18,983 nt of DNA from Verrucomicrobiales bacterium (GTDB lineage Bacteria; Verrucomicrobiota; Verrucomicrobiia; Limisphaerales; UBA9464). Every line of letters starts with the position of its first letter. Positions within the stretch are counted from its first letter, which is position 1. This document shows positions 9,001-15,785 of this stretch, one piece after another. The position numbers and the translations under genes were made by a program. The DNA is taken from positions 1 to 18,983 of the forward strand of contig DLVS01000800.1 of the NCBI GenBank assembly GCA_003445095.1, in the 5' to 3' direction. A model generated the notes under the pieces. The model had not been told where the DNA came from and did no database searches. It saw only the letters and a program-made list of their open reading frames with translations.

Positions 9001-9034
9001 TGATAAAGATTCGTGCTGACTTGGGTTCGGCCAT
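6022..9034 (-). pseudogene. SEFIR / NB-ARC / WD40 protein, prokaryotic NLR type, frameshifted
   Basis: Numbered from the ATG at 9034, the chain has a SEFIR/TIR-like domain (residues about 7-115, RIFISYSHDS, then WADFVLMVC). Next is an NB-ARC ATPase with P-loop GMGGLGKS (237-244), Walker B KVLVILDDVW (311-320), LLVTTR (337-342), the GLPL-like CGRLPLAL (391-398) and an MHD-like RLHDL (512-516). A helical linker precedes WD40 repeats from residue 671. This is the layout of STAND/NLR sensors, where repeats detect a ligand, the ATPase oligomerises and the N-terminal domain signals; several bacterial relatives defend against phage. A 14-nt deletion near 6613-6620 shifts the frame, so translation stops at 6605 after three and a half repeats. 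The rest stays open in another frame to a TAG at 6022. A TTG 42 bases upstream (9076) is an alternative start; ATG 9034 begins MAEPKSARIF and fits the domain edge better. The truncated 809-residue product could still be made. Confidence 0.85.
6154..7021 (-). repeat. Seven tandem 126-bp WD40 repeat units (one shortened by 14 bp)
   Basis: Each unit encodes 42 residues beginning RTLEGHS, with TPDG in the middle and KVWDLERGEC near the end. The landmark TCCATCCGGCGT on the + strand starts at 6223, 6349, 6475, 6601 (one base different), 6713, 6839 and 6965. Every step is exactly 126 bases except 6601 to 6713, which is 112. A divergent eighth blade without the consensus follows down to 6022. Differences between units cluster at residues 8-11 and about 26-31 of each unit, while the framework is nearly invariant. 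Confidence 0.92.
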
Positions 9035-9079
9035 CAGTCTCGGCTGATGCTGCCTTGGTCTGGCTTCAACTCGCAAGCG

Positions 9080-9343
9080 TCACTGTCCATCCCCGTCCCG
9101 GACGCCGAATTCGGCCCAGAGCGGAAGGTGGTCCGAGATCCGCCAGGAAAGCTCCACGGGGTTGAGCTTGCGACAAGGGAGCGCCGCGGCGCTGAAGTCG
9201 AAGCTTCCGCCCGTGAGGTATTTCAGGGTGATCGGCCGACTCGTCTTCGCGGAGGAAATGGGGACAAGACAAGAGTTGGACGGCAACGGAAATCCGCGTC
9301 GATAGCCGGAAGTGCGCTTCCGGACACTGGGGCGGAGTTTGGG
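9080..9343 (-). pseudogene. Possible C-terminal remnant of an endonuclease/exonuclease/phosphatase-family gene
   Basis: An open minus-strand stretch lies between an in-frame stop at 9344-9346 and its own TGA at 9080-9082. It has no ATG; only a TTG at 9286 could start it. The end reads WRISDHLPLWAEFGV, very like the SDHxPLW C-terminal motif of the endonuclease/exonuclease/phosphatase superfamily, in which the His is catalytic. The other catalytic segments are missing, so this is probably a truncated relic whose 5' part was lost. It lies just upstream of the NLR-like gene on the same strand. The assignment rests on one short motif and could be coincidence. Confidence 0.4.
9306..9323. other. Perfect 7-bp hairpin with a four-base loop
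   Basis: CCGGAAG (9306-9312) and CTTCCGG (9317-9323) are perfectly complementary around TGCG. There is no T-run on either side. It sits in the 457-base interval 9077-9533 between the NLR-like gene and ffh. Beyond the relic and this hairpin (9344-9533) I see no supportable gene, and no clear promoter for ffh. Confidence 0.4.
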
Positions 9344-9533
9344 TCAAAAGCAAAGTGACCTACCGCCGGGCTCTGATCAGGGGCCGGGCGTCGATTCGGC
9401 GGCAGGCCAGTGGGTAAACGTGGCGTCGGGAAAAATCTTACGGAGTTTGCGGAATAATTGCAGGACGGTAGCCCACGGCCAGCGGGCCGCTTCCGCGTTG
9501 CCTCGGGCCCTCCGTCCCGTAGCTTGACGCCAT

Positions 9534-10889
9534 ATGTTCGATTCGTTGAGTGGCCGACTCCAGAATGTGTTCCGCAACCTGCGCGGTCTCGGAAAGATTT
9601 CAGAGTCCAACGTTAGTGACGCTCTCCGCGATGTGCGCATGGCGCTCCTCGATGCGGACGTCAATTTCAAGGTCGCGCGCGACTTCATCGAAGCGGTCAA
9701 ACAGAAAGCGCTGGGCGAACACGTCGTGCAATCGGTTCAGCCCGGCCAGCAGATGATCAAGATCATTCACGATGAACTCGTTACTTTGTTGGGTTCGGAA
9801 AACGCCGAACTTCAGCTCATCGGCAATCCGGCCTGCGTGCTGATGTGCGGCCTGCATGGCTCGGGCAAAACAACGACTTCCGCCAAACTAGCCAAGTGGC
9901 TGACCAAGCAGGGGCGCAGCGTGCTGCTGGTTGCGGCCGACGTTTATCGCCCCGCCGCGATGGATCAGTTGGAGACGCTAGGCGCCAAACTTGAGATTCC
10001 CGTGTTCGTTCAAAAGGGGGAAACCGATGTGCTCAAGATTGCTCGGGACGCGTTGGACTTTGCTCAGCTCCAACAGCGAAACACCCTGATTTTCGATACC
10101 GCGGGCCGACTCCAGATTGACGAACCCCTCGTCCAAGAGTTGGTCCGTCTGCGGGACCTCGTTAAACCGCAAGAGACCCTCCTCGTGCTGGATGCCGCGA
10201 CCGGACAAGAGGCAGTCAACGTCGCGTCGCACTTCGATAAGGCGCTCAATGTCACGGGCGCTGTTCTGACGAAACTCGACGGCGATGCCCGAGGCGGCGC
10301 CGCCCTTTCATTCAAGAGCGTGGTTGGAAAGCCCATCAAGTTCATGGGCGTGGGCGAGAAGCCCGAAGACTTTGAGCCGTTTCATCCCGACCGCATGGCT
10401 CAGCGGATCCTGGGGATGGGTGACATCGTAACGTTGGTCGAAAAAGCGGTGGAGGCCGTCGACCAAGAGAAGGCGATGGCGCTCGAGGAGAAAATGAGGA
10501 AGGGAAATTTTACGCTCGACGACTTTCTTTCCCAGTTGCGCCAAATGAAAGAAATGGGACCGCTGGAAGGCATTGTGGGCATGCTTCCGGGTGGCGCCGA
10601 TATGCTCAAAGGCGCCGACCTCTCGAAGAGCGAAAAGGAGTTTCGTCGGATGGAAGGCATTCTTTGTGCGATGACCCCGAAAGAGCGCGCGACCCCGCAA
10701 CTCCTGAACGCCAAGCGACGCCAACGCATCGCCAAAGGCAGCGGCGTCAGTGTGGCTGAAGTGAACAACGTGCTTCGGCGGTTCGACGAAATGCGCGAGA
10801 TGATGAAGAAGCTCGGCAAATTCCAAAAGATGGCCGCGAAGTTTGGCGGTAAACTGCCCGGGATGGGGATGCCGGGCATGCGCTTTTGA
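9534..10889 (+). CDS. ffh: Signal recognition particle protein Ffh (SRP54)
   Basis: A 451-residue protein of standard length. The helical N domain covers about residues 1-90. The GTPase G domain has G1 GLHGSGKTTTSAKLA (106-120), the insertion-box sequence ADVYRPAA (135-142), DTAGR (188-192) and TKLDGDARGGAALS (246-259). The Met-rich M domain (about 325-451) binds SRP RNA and signal peptides; it includes FTLDDFLSQLRQMKEMGPL and the signature NAKRRQRIAKGSG (392-404), and ends in GMGMPGMRF. Ffh with SRP RNA targets membrane and secreted proteins to FtsY and SecYEG during translation. ATG 9534 gives the canonical MFDSLSGRLQ start, with no Shine-Dalgarno. The gene stands alone on the + strand, converging on minus-strand genes. 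No SRP RNA gene was recognised nearby. Confidence 0.98.
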   Translation: MFDSLSGRLQNVFRNLRGLGKISESNVSDALRDVRMALLDADVNFKVARDFIEAVKQKALGEHVVQSVQPGQQMIKIIHDELVTLLGSENAELQLIGNPACVLMCGLHGSGKTTTSAKLAKWLTKQGRSVLLVAADVYRPAAMDQLETLGAKLEIPVFVQKGETDVLKIARDALDFAQLQQRNTLIFDTAGRLQIDEPLVQELVRLRDLVKPQETLLVLDAATGQEAVNVASHFDKALNVTGAVLTKLDGDARGGAALSFKSVVGKPIKFMGVGEKPEDFEPFHPDRMAQRILGMGDIVTLVEKAVEAVDQEKAMALEEKMRKGNFTLDDFLSQLRQMKEMGPLEGIVGMLPGGADMLKGADLSKSEKEFRRMEGILCAMTPKERATPQLLNAKRRQRIAKGSGVSVAEVNNVLRRFDEMREMMKKLGKFQKMAAKFGGKLPGMGMPGMRF

Positions 10890-10946
10890 AGCGACGCTTG
10901 CGAACGCTTCGCTGTTTCGACAGGTCGACGCGAATTCATCCGCGTC
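10888..10946. terminator. Two small hairpins between convergent genes, possible terminator region
   Basis: GAAGCG (10888-10893) can pair with CGCTTC (10905-10910), overlapping the ffh stop. GACGCG (10927-10932) pairs perfectly with CGCGTC (10941-10946) around an eight-base loop. The 75-base gap separates convergent ffh and the minus-strand exported-protein gene. Neither hairpin has a good T-run, so termination is plausible by position only. Confidence 0.3.
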
Positions 10947-10964
10947 ACTGCCGGTCAGACTTAG

Positions 10965-11504
10965 TTACCAGGGCCAGCCGATCAGCATCACTTCGGGTTC
11001 GTTGTGGATGCTATCGCGGTTGAAATTGCGAGGCGAGGTGGCGCCGGGCTTTAAGTTGGGATTGCGATTGAAGACTTCCCGACGTTTCCCACCGAACTCG
11101 GCCGGAGCGAACGGATTGATCATTTCGACAAAATTCCGCGGCTCCGGATGGCGGATCAAAAACCCGGCCGATCCATATTTCTCAATCAGCGTTTCGGGCA
11201 GAGGTGCTTCAAGCCGGCGTTGGACCTCTTCCCGCGGTGCGGCTTCGGCCACCACTTGTTCGATCACGGCAGGGGCCAGGGTCAAACTGACCGCGGGAAC
11301 GTTGGTCACTGAGGACTCGGCAACGGTCGCGGGCGGACCCGTTACGGTCGGGGCCACCACGGGTTCAAGCTTAATGGTCGGTGGCGTTTGAAGCACCGGC
11401 GCATTGGTGGTGGTTGCGGATGGAGTCGGCGGCGCGGGTGGGTCCTGTCCGACTAAGGCCCAGCCCGCGAGGACGAGGGCGAATGGGGCGGCGCGGGTGT
11501 TCAT
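10965..11504 (-). CDS. Small exported Pro-rich protein of unknown function
   Basis: 179 residues from the ATG at 11504. The N-terminus MNTRAAPFALVLAGWALVGQ looks like a short secretory signal. It is followed by a Pro/Thr/Val-rich low-complexity stretch to about residue 85, then a more ordered C-terminal part containing PLPETLIEKYGSAGFLIRHP and NPFAPAEFGGKRREVFNRNP. I do not recognise a family. The start is chosen because the ATG at 11504 overlaps the TGA of the upstream metallo-beta-lactamase gene (ATGA), a sign of translational coupling; an ATG three codons further upstream (11513) is also possible. The C-terminal segment resembles a short conserved tail, so the protein may be anchored or bind a partner in the periplasm; that is only a guess. 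Confidence 0.7.
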   Translation of the reverse strand: MNTRAAPFALVLAGWALVGQDPPAPPTPSATTTNAPVLQTPPTIKLEPVVAPTVTGPPATVAESSVTNVPAVSLTLAPAVIEQVVAEAAPREEVQRRLEAPLPETLIEKYGSAGFLIRHPEPRNFVEMINPFAPAEFGGKRREVFNRNPNLKPGATSPRNFNRDSIHNEPEVMLIGWPW

Positions 11505-12325
11505 GGGAACCATGGGTTATGGACTATTTCCTGGCCAACGGTGGTCAGCGGGCCATGACCCGGACAGATCAACGTCGCCTCTGGCAACGAGAAAATTTCC
11601 TCCCGAACCTTGGTTCGCGCAAGCGTAAGCTGGTCGCGGGCGCCTCCCATGGAGCCGGAGAATACCGCGTCACCCACGATCGCCACGGGCGGAGCTTCCC
11701 CAGCCCAGCCGGTGATCACATACGTGACCCCGTCATCGGCGTGCCCCGGGGTCAATCGATGGGCCACCCTTAGATTTCCCAAGGCAATCGTTTCGCCTGG
11801 CTTCAGCCGGTGTTCGGTCGGCGCATGCGGGGAACCCGTGTGAAGTCGAGCGGCCGGGAATCGGCGACGAAGCTCACCCAGTCCCGCCACGTGGTCGGGG
11901 TGCGAATGGGTGATGAAAATGTCACCCAACCGAAGCTGGTTCGACTCAATCGATTTGAGGAACTCCGACACTTCGAATCCAGTGTCGAAAATGGCGGCGG
12001 CGCGGCTGGTTGGGTCCCACGCCAGGTACGCGTTCACCGTCATATCGTCTCCGGCGGTTGTGACCATTTCGAAGCGCTGCCACCGGGAGAGATCGACGGG
12101 TTCTGGCCGCCATCCGCGCACCAATTCTTCCAACCGGGAGCCACCCAAGGTCAGCAGCTTGCCGAGCGGCTCGAAGCGGAGCGCCGCCGGGGCGATCCCC
12201 GTGGATTCGAAGGCTGAATAATCGTCGCTCGATAGCCCGGCGGCTTGGGCGGCGGCTTCCGGAGGTACCTGGGTCGAGGTGCGAGCTTTGCGGAGAATAT
12301 CGCCGAGACTGTCTTCGAGGTTCAT
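11501..12325 (-). CDS. HTH-like N-terminus fused to a metallo-beta-lactamase-fold hydrolase
   Basis: 274 residues. Residues about 5-70 look like a degenerate XRE-type helix-turn-helix or regulatory helical module (LGDILRKARTSTQVPPEAAA). Residues about 85-270 are a metallo-beta-lactamase fold with all metal ligands visible: THSHPDH (His140, His142, Asp144, His145), TPGH (His195), GDA (Asp219) and CPGHGP (His257). The pattern is closest to glyoxalase II-like thiolesterases and other small-molecule hydrolases, with cytoplasmic location and two metal ions expected. The substrate cannot be told from sequence. It is followed by an overlapping small exported-protein gene and preceded by an 82-base gap holding a hairpin. 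The ATG at 12325 has no Shine-Dalgarno. The fold is certain; the N-terminal module is less so. Confidence 0.9.
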   Translation of the reverse strand: MNLEDSLGDILRKARTSTQVPPEAAAQAAGLSSDDYSAFESTGIAPAALRFEPLGKLLTLGGSRLEELVRGWRPEPVDLSRWQRFEMVTTAGDDMTVNAYLAWDPTSRAAAIFDTGFEVSEFLKSIESNQLRLGDIFITHSHPDHVAGLGELRRRFPAARLHTGSPHAPTEHRLKPGETIALGNLRVAHRLTPGHADDGVTYVITGWAGEAPPVAIVGDAVFSGSMGGARDQLTLARTKVREEIFSLPEATLICPGHGPLTTVGQEIVHNPWFP

Positions 12326-12373
12326 CGGCGAAGCTTAGCCATCTCCAGCAGGCAGTGGCAATCGCGAGCACAA

Positions 12374-12402
12374 AGCGGCGGTGATTCCACTGGCACGCCG
12401 CT
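12374..12402 (-). terminator. Hairpin after the second membrane-protein gene, possible terminator
   Basis: AGCGGCG (12374-12380) and CGCCGCT (12396-12402) form a perfect 7-bp stem with a 15-base loop. On the minus strand the stem begins six bases after the TGA at 12408-12410 and is followed by TTTGTG, a weak T-rich tail. It may mark the end of the ispH-containing transcript. Confidence 0.4.
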
Positions 12403-12407
12403 GACGA

Positions 12408-13133
12408 TCATCTCGTGGCTACCGGGCCATCCACATGCTCGCGCCAATGTTGCAGAAAAAACTTCTTCTCCGCCGGCAAGAAAGTGTCTGCGCTGCCGAC
12501 GATCGGTCGCAACGCTGTGGTCATCTGCAACGCCACGACCACAAAGAGGCAGATCCAGAAGTAAAAGGCGCCTTCGCCACGCGCTCCCAGTCGCGACATG
12601 CCGCGATATAGGAAGCGGGCGCCGAAATAGGTCGCAATCAGCCAGAAGACAAGGTGGAGCGTTCCCATCGCGGTGATCGACTCCGTGGATTGTGAAAACA
12701 CCCATGCGACTGGCGCAAAGCTGATGAGGAGAAGGACCATGAGCGCCGCCATCCCCATGACCATTCCGGCCACATCGCCGAAACGAGCCGTGGCGCCGGT
12801 CAGACAGGCGAAGACATAGAGGCTGGGAAGGCAAATCACCGAACATAAGAGCAGACCGAGCGCAACCTTCAGTGGTGCTGCCCACAGTTGGGTTCCACCC
12901 GAGAAAGTGCCGACGACAAAGCCGTAGGCGGCGGCGCCGAACAGCACGAGGACGAACATCACACCGATGATCCGAGCGGCTCCGGGTTCGTGCAGGTGGT
13001 GCAACACGCCTTGTGGGCGCCGTAGTAAGGCCTCAATCGTTCCGCCCAGTCCGCGGATGGGAGCCATGACGTCAGGTTCTGGAGTGTCGGCCTGCGGCAG
13101 GAGTGCCGGCGGTGTAGTCGAGGATGAGTTCAT
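12408..13133 (-). CDS. Polytopic membrane protein, Yip1-like appearance (paralogue B)
   Basis: 241 residues. After a Pro-rich cytoplasmic start, about five hydrophobic segments lie near residues 54-75, 86-110, 121-147, 157-174 and 189-206. The pattern APLKVALGLLLCSVICLPSLYVF, with a hydrophobic helix carrying a Pro, resembles Yip1-type membrane proteins and similar bacterial families of unknown function. It aligns by eye with the upstream neighbour at 13161-13883 in segment order and in the QLWAAPLK / QAWYTALK motif, so the two are probably paralogues. The gap between them is 27 bases. The location is the inner membrane and the role is unknown. The ATG at 13133 has no clear Shine-Dalgarno. 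Confidence 0.8.
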   Translation of the reverse strand: MNSSSTTPPALLPQADTPEPDVMAPIRGLGGTIEALLRRPQGVLHHLHEPGAARIIGVMFVLVLFGAAAYGFVVGTFSGGTQLWAAPLKVALGLLLCSVICLPSLYVFACLTGATARFGDVAGMVMGMAALMVLLLISFAPVAWVFSQSTESITAMGTLHLVFWLIATYFGARFLYRGMSRLGARGEGAFYFWICLFVVVALQMTTALRPIVGSADTFLPAEKKFFLQHWREHVDGPVATR

Positions 13134-13160
13134 GGGAATTTAGTGGCTGAGGATCCAATC

Positions 13161-13883
13161 CTAGTAATTGTTGAACAAAGCACGGGCGCTAAAGACGACC
13201 GCTTCAAAGAAATTACCCGACCAAGCGTCGGCGCGGAGGAATTCCACTGGCAGGTTGGGGTGCCCAAAATAGGGTCGGCCGATCCAGGCGAGCTGGGCGC
13301 CGAGCAATAAGTTCGCGGCCAACCATCCAACCAACAATCGGCGAGCGATGGTGGCGTTGCCCGCGAGCGCGGTGAGGAGTTGGAGCAGTCGAAGATTGGC
13401 CGCGATGCCAGCGAAAGCGATCGCACCTACGACCGTCAGTAACAGCCCGTAGTACGCCGGATTGTGTTCGGGTTGGGCCTCGTTCATCGGGGGTAGGTTC
13501 CAAACAAAAAATGCCAGCAAGGGAGTGACCGAACCGAGGATTGCGGCCGCCAACGCAAAACTCAGGAGCACCGCCAGCGCGGCTTGGCGAAAGGTGAGGT
13601 TGAGGCCGAGCAGCGGAGCAAGAACTCCATTGAGCAACGCATTGCCGCCGGCCGTCAGCAAAAGGATAAGCGGGAGCTTCAGTGCCGTATACCAGGCCTG
13701 AGTTTCCGAACGCCACCATCCGACCGCCGCTCCGAACGCGCCGGTCCCCACGAAGATGATCGCGACACAAAACCCCGCCCGCTCCGCTCCGACTTGTTGA
13801 AGCCATTGTCGGAGCGAGGACGGATCCCCGCGTAACAACATTGGCAGTTGACGCCAGTGAGATATGGGAGGGGATGCAATCAT
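13161..13883 (-). CDS. Polytopic membrane protein, Yip1-like appearance (paralogue A)
   Basis: 240 residues from the ATG at 13883, about five hydrophobic segments (near 36-56, 67-90, 98-127, 143-164 and 179-200). The ATG overlaps the ispH TGA (ATGA at 13883-13880), so translation is probably coupled; an upstream GTG at 13910 would lie inside ispH and is less likely. The sequence QAWYTALKLPLILLLTAGGN matches the equivalent helix of the next gene, marking a tandem paralogous pair. The C-terminal part (GRPYFGHPNLPVEF) lies outside the helices. Neither paralogue shows catalytic motifs. Function is unknown; a role in membrane organisation or as a heteromeric partner of the second protein is inference. 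Confidence 0.8.
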   Translation of the reverse strand: MIASPPISHWRQLPMLLRGDPSSLRQWLQQVGAERAGFCVAIIFVGTGAFGAAVGWWRSETQAWYTALKLPLILLLTAGGNALLNGVLAPLLGLNLTFRQAALAVLLSFALAAAILGSVTPLLAFFVWNLPPMNEAQPEHNPAYYGLLLTVVGAIAFAGIAANLRLLQLLTALAGNATIARRLLVGWLAANLLLGAQLAWIGRPYFGHPNLPVEFLRADAWSGNFFEAVVFSARALFNNY

Positions 13884-14767
13884 GCGGCGGCGGTGTGGAG
13901 TTGGACACACGCTTCGTCGACATGTTCAGGGACATCACACCACTTCTGGAGCCGTCGCTCGACTGCCTGGATGACCTCGTCAGGTGTGCTGGTACCCGCC
14001 GTCAATCCGATCGTGTCGTCGGGGAGGAACCAACGGGGATCGAGATCAGTCGCATTCTGAATATGATACACCCGATCACAAAAGTATCCGGAGGTGTTGA
14101 CCAGCTCTCGGGTGTTGTTGCTGTGGGCTCCCCCGATGACGACGACGACATCACATCGGTGAGCCAGTTGCTCGGCGGCTGTCTGTCGTTGTTGGGTTGG
14201 TTGGCAGACGGTGTTGCGAAACACGACGTCTGAGTTGGGAAAGCGTTGGCGCAGGCGAGCAAGCAGCTCGTGCACTCGGGTCAGCGGTTGGGTGGTTTGG
14301 GAGACGACCCCAAAGCGTGAACGCGGGGTGAGTCGGGCGACATCCGCCTCGGACAGCACGATATCGCAGCCCGGGAAGTCTTCCGTGAGGCCACACACCT
14401 CGACATGCCCGCGCTGTCCGATCACCACCGGATGCAGCCCTTGGCGGACTAATTCGGCGAGGGCTTGATGCGCGACGCGCACCAGCGGACACGTGGCGTC
14501 CACGATCTGGTGGCCGCGAGCCGAGACTTCCGCTCGACGACGTTCGCTGGTCCCGTGCGCCGTGAGGACCACGGTTTCCGTCATCGCCTTCGCGAGGTCG
14601 CGTTCCAGTCGAACACCTCGGGAGCGGAGATCGGAGAGGACGGTCTCGTTGTGAACAAGTTCGCCCAGAACCGTGACGGGTCGTTGGGCGGCGACGGCGC
14701 GGGCCAAAGCAATGGCGTCGCGAACGCCAAAGCACTGCCCCAGGTGTTGCGCTCGAATAAGCTTCAT
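13880..14767 (-). CDS. ispH: 4-hydroxy-3-methylbut-2-enyl diphosphate reductase IspH
   Basis: 295 residues from the ATG at 14767. IspH is the last enzyme of the MEP isoprenoid pathway and makes IPP and DMAPP using an iron-sulfur cluster. The three cluster cysteines are visible: Cys12 (GQCFGVRDA), Cys93 (DATCPLV) and Cys188 (NTVCQPTQQR). Conserved active-site residues are His39 (ELVHNE), His71 (TAHGTS), His121 and Glu123 (GQRGHVEVCG), Thr158/159 (VSQTT), Ser216-Asn217 (GAHSNNTREL) and Ser260 (AGTSTPDEV). The frame extends 35 codons further upstream without a better start, but the extension is unlike IspH, so it is excluded. A CTTTG-N5-CAAAG site sits 11 bases upstream of the start. The stop overlaps the following membrane-protein gene. 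Confidence 0.96.
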   Translation of the reverse strand: MKLIRAQHLGQCFGVRDAIALARAVAAQRPVTVLGELVHNETVLSDLRSRGVRLERDLAKAMTETVVLTAHGTSERRRAEVSARGHQIVDATCPLVRVAHQALAELVRQGLHPVVIGQRGHVEVCGLTEDFPGCDIVLSEADVARLTPRSRFGVVSQTTQPLTRVHELLARLRQRFPNSDVVFRNTVCQPTQQRQTAAEQLAHRCDVVVVIGGAHSNNTRELVNTSGYFCDRVYHIQNATDLDPRWFLPDDTIGLTAGTSTPDEVIQAVERRLQKWCDVPEHVDEACVQLHTAAA

Positions 14768-14773
14768 ACGCAG

Positions 14774-14796
14774 TAAGCTTTGTGTCTCAAAGTAAA
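14774..14796. promoter_or_regulatory. Operator-like inverted repeat upstream of ispH
   Basis: CTTTG (14778-14782) and CAAAG (14788-14792) form an inverted repeat with a five-base spacer, the same design and spacing as the perfect operator at 15761-15783. The right side reads CAAAGTAAA against CAAAGTGAA, one difference in nine; the left side is poorer (TAAGCTTTG). It lies 11 bases before the ispH start. It could bind the winged-helix protein encoded just upstream. Confidence 0.5.
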
Positions 14797-14828
14797 AGAT
14801 TGAATTGAAGGAGGTTTGTTCAAAGCGT

Positions 14829-15137
14829 TTAGGATCGTTGAGTCTGGGCGACAATCTCGGCCAGCAGCGCAATATGCGCCGTGAAAGCGGCGCGGCCGTT
14901 CCGGGTCAGCGAGCAGGTGGTCAAAGGCCGATTGTCCCGGTAGGCCTTGGTGACCGCGACGTAGCCGGCTTCCTGCAACGTCCGAATGTGCGTGGTGAGA
15001 TTTCCGTCGGTCATTTGGAGCAGGTCCCGAAGCTCGGTGAACGCAAGTTCGGGTGTCGCGGCCAGCGCGGCCATGAGAGCGAGTCGGCCTTTCTCATGGA
15101 TTACCCGGTCGAGTTGGAGGAATGGCTCCGGATTCAC
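14829..15137 (-). CDS. Small winged-helix transcriptional regulator
   Basis: 102 residues from the GTG at 15137. It is an all-in-one winged helix: FTELRDLLQMTDGNLTTHI holds the turn and recognition helix (about residues 33-51), followed by the wing (GYVAVTKAYRDNRPLTTCSL). It resembles the ArsR/MarR-like small winged-helix family often annotated as a winged helix DNA-binding domain. The GTG overlaps the TGA of the upstream six-TM gene (GTGA at 15137-15134), so the two proteins are made together. The open frame runs much further upstream to 15599, but that part lies antisense-like within the membrane gene and reads as noise. Autoregulation through the operator at 15761-15783 is likely by inference. 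No metal-binding Cys motif is obvious. Confidence 0.88.
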   Translation of the reverse strand: MNPEPFLQLDRVIHEKGRLALMAALAATPELAFTELRDLLQMTDGNLTTHIRTLQEAGYVAVTKAYRDNRPLTTCSLTRNGRAAFTAHIALLAEIVAQTQRS

Positions 15138-15757
15138 GCGGGCGTTTTTCTCTCTACGACGAGGAGCCAGGCGCCGGCCGCGAGGTGCCCCAGGCCAAAC
15201 GTCACCCCCATGAGCAGATGGGCATGACGACTCGATTCCAGCCAGGCGGGTTGAGCCGCAGCGAACAGCCCTGCCAGAGCGCCGCATAACACATAGGCCC
15301 AGCCCAGCCGGCGCAAGGCACGGATCGTGAAAAAACCAGCCGCATGGACGGCCAGTCCGTAACAGACGAGCCAGACCGGCGGCAACCACAGCAGCGCGCG
15401 AGGAGATCCCGCGAGATGGATGAGGAGGACTGTGGTGGCCGCAATGGCCGCCACTACCGGAGGCAACATGGCGCTGGCGACGCGTCGAGCCGGAGGGGTC
15501 CAAAACGGTTCGGCGGCCCGCAATGCCTGGGTGCGAATCATCAGCAGGCTGACCGACACCGCCAAAATCGCGACCCCGAGCCAAAACGAGGCGAACCACG
15601 CAGCAGACACCGACGCCAATACACCAACCGCCATAGCGAGCGTGCCCAGTCCGCCCACGCTCAATAGGGTGGGCCCGAGCGCGCGGCGGTACACGGCGGC
15701 CCGCTCCATCAAACTGCGAATGGTTTGAAGTTGCGCCGTCGCTTCCGCCTCGGTCAT
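15134..15757 (-). CDS. Six-transmembrane protein partnered with the winged-helix regulator
   Basis: 207 residues with six hydrophobic segments near 28-50, 53-74, 96-115, 121-146, 151-168 and 180-201, and a short charged N-terminus (TEAEATAQLQTIRSLMERA). I do not recognise a named family; it has no catalytic motif. The pairing of such a membrane protein with a downstream GTGA-coupled winged-helix regulator suggests a sensor/regulator unit or a locally regulated membrane protein. The start ATG at 15757 lies three bases from a perfect inverted repeat and close to a TTGACA -35 box, so this gene is the first of its transcript. The mRNA leader would be very short or absent. Confidence 0.85.
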   Translation of the reverse strand: MTEAEATAQLQTIRSLMERAAVYRRALGPTLLSVGGLGTLAMAVGVLASVSAAWFASFWLGVAILAVSVSLLMIRTQALRAAEPFWTPPARRVASAMLPPVVAAIAATTVLLIHLAGSPRALLWLPPVWLVCYGLAVHAAGFFTIRALRRLGWAYVLCGALAGLFAAAQPAWLESSRHAHLLMGVTFGLGHLAAGAWLLVVERKTPA

Positions 15758-15760
15758 GAG

Positions 15761-15783
15761 TTCACTTTGAGATGCAAAGTGAA
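15761..15783. promoter_or_regulatory. Perfect 9-bp inverted repeat operator
   Basis: TTCACTTTG (15761-15769) and CAAAGTGAA (15775-15783) are perfect reverse complements separated by five bases. The site ends three bases upstream of the six-TM gene start, and it begins two bases downstream of the -35 box. A protein bound here would block the promoter. The winged-helix protein of the same operon is the natural candidate. Confidence 0.8.
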
Positions 15784-15785
15784 AC

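Noticed and set aside
9351..9358. CAAAGTGA, resembling one arm of the operator at 15761-15783
   Set aside because: There is no opposing CTTTG arm at the five-base spacing; an isolated half-site is expected by chance.
14808..14815. A perfect AAGGAGGT on the + strand
   Set aside because: No + strand open frame of useful length follows at a proper distance. The region is the leader of minus-strand ispH, so this is likely chance.
14768..14872. A 35-residue N-terminal extension of IspH
   Set aside because: It is unlike any IspH N-terminus, overlaps the operator-like site, and the ATG at 14767 gives the canonical start before Cys12.
14829..15599. A 256-residue reading of the winged-helix gene starting at 15599
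   Set aside because: The first 154 residues overlap the six-TM gene in another frame and are low-complexity; the GTG at 15137 with its GTGA overlap fits the domain.
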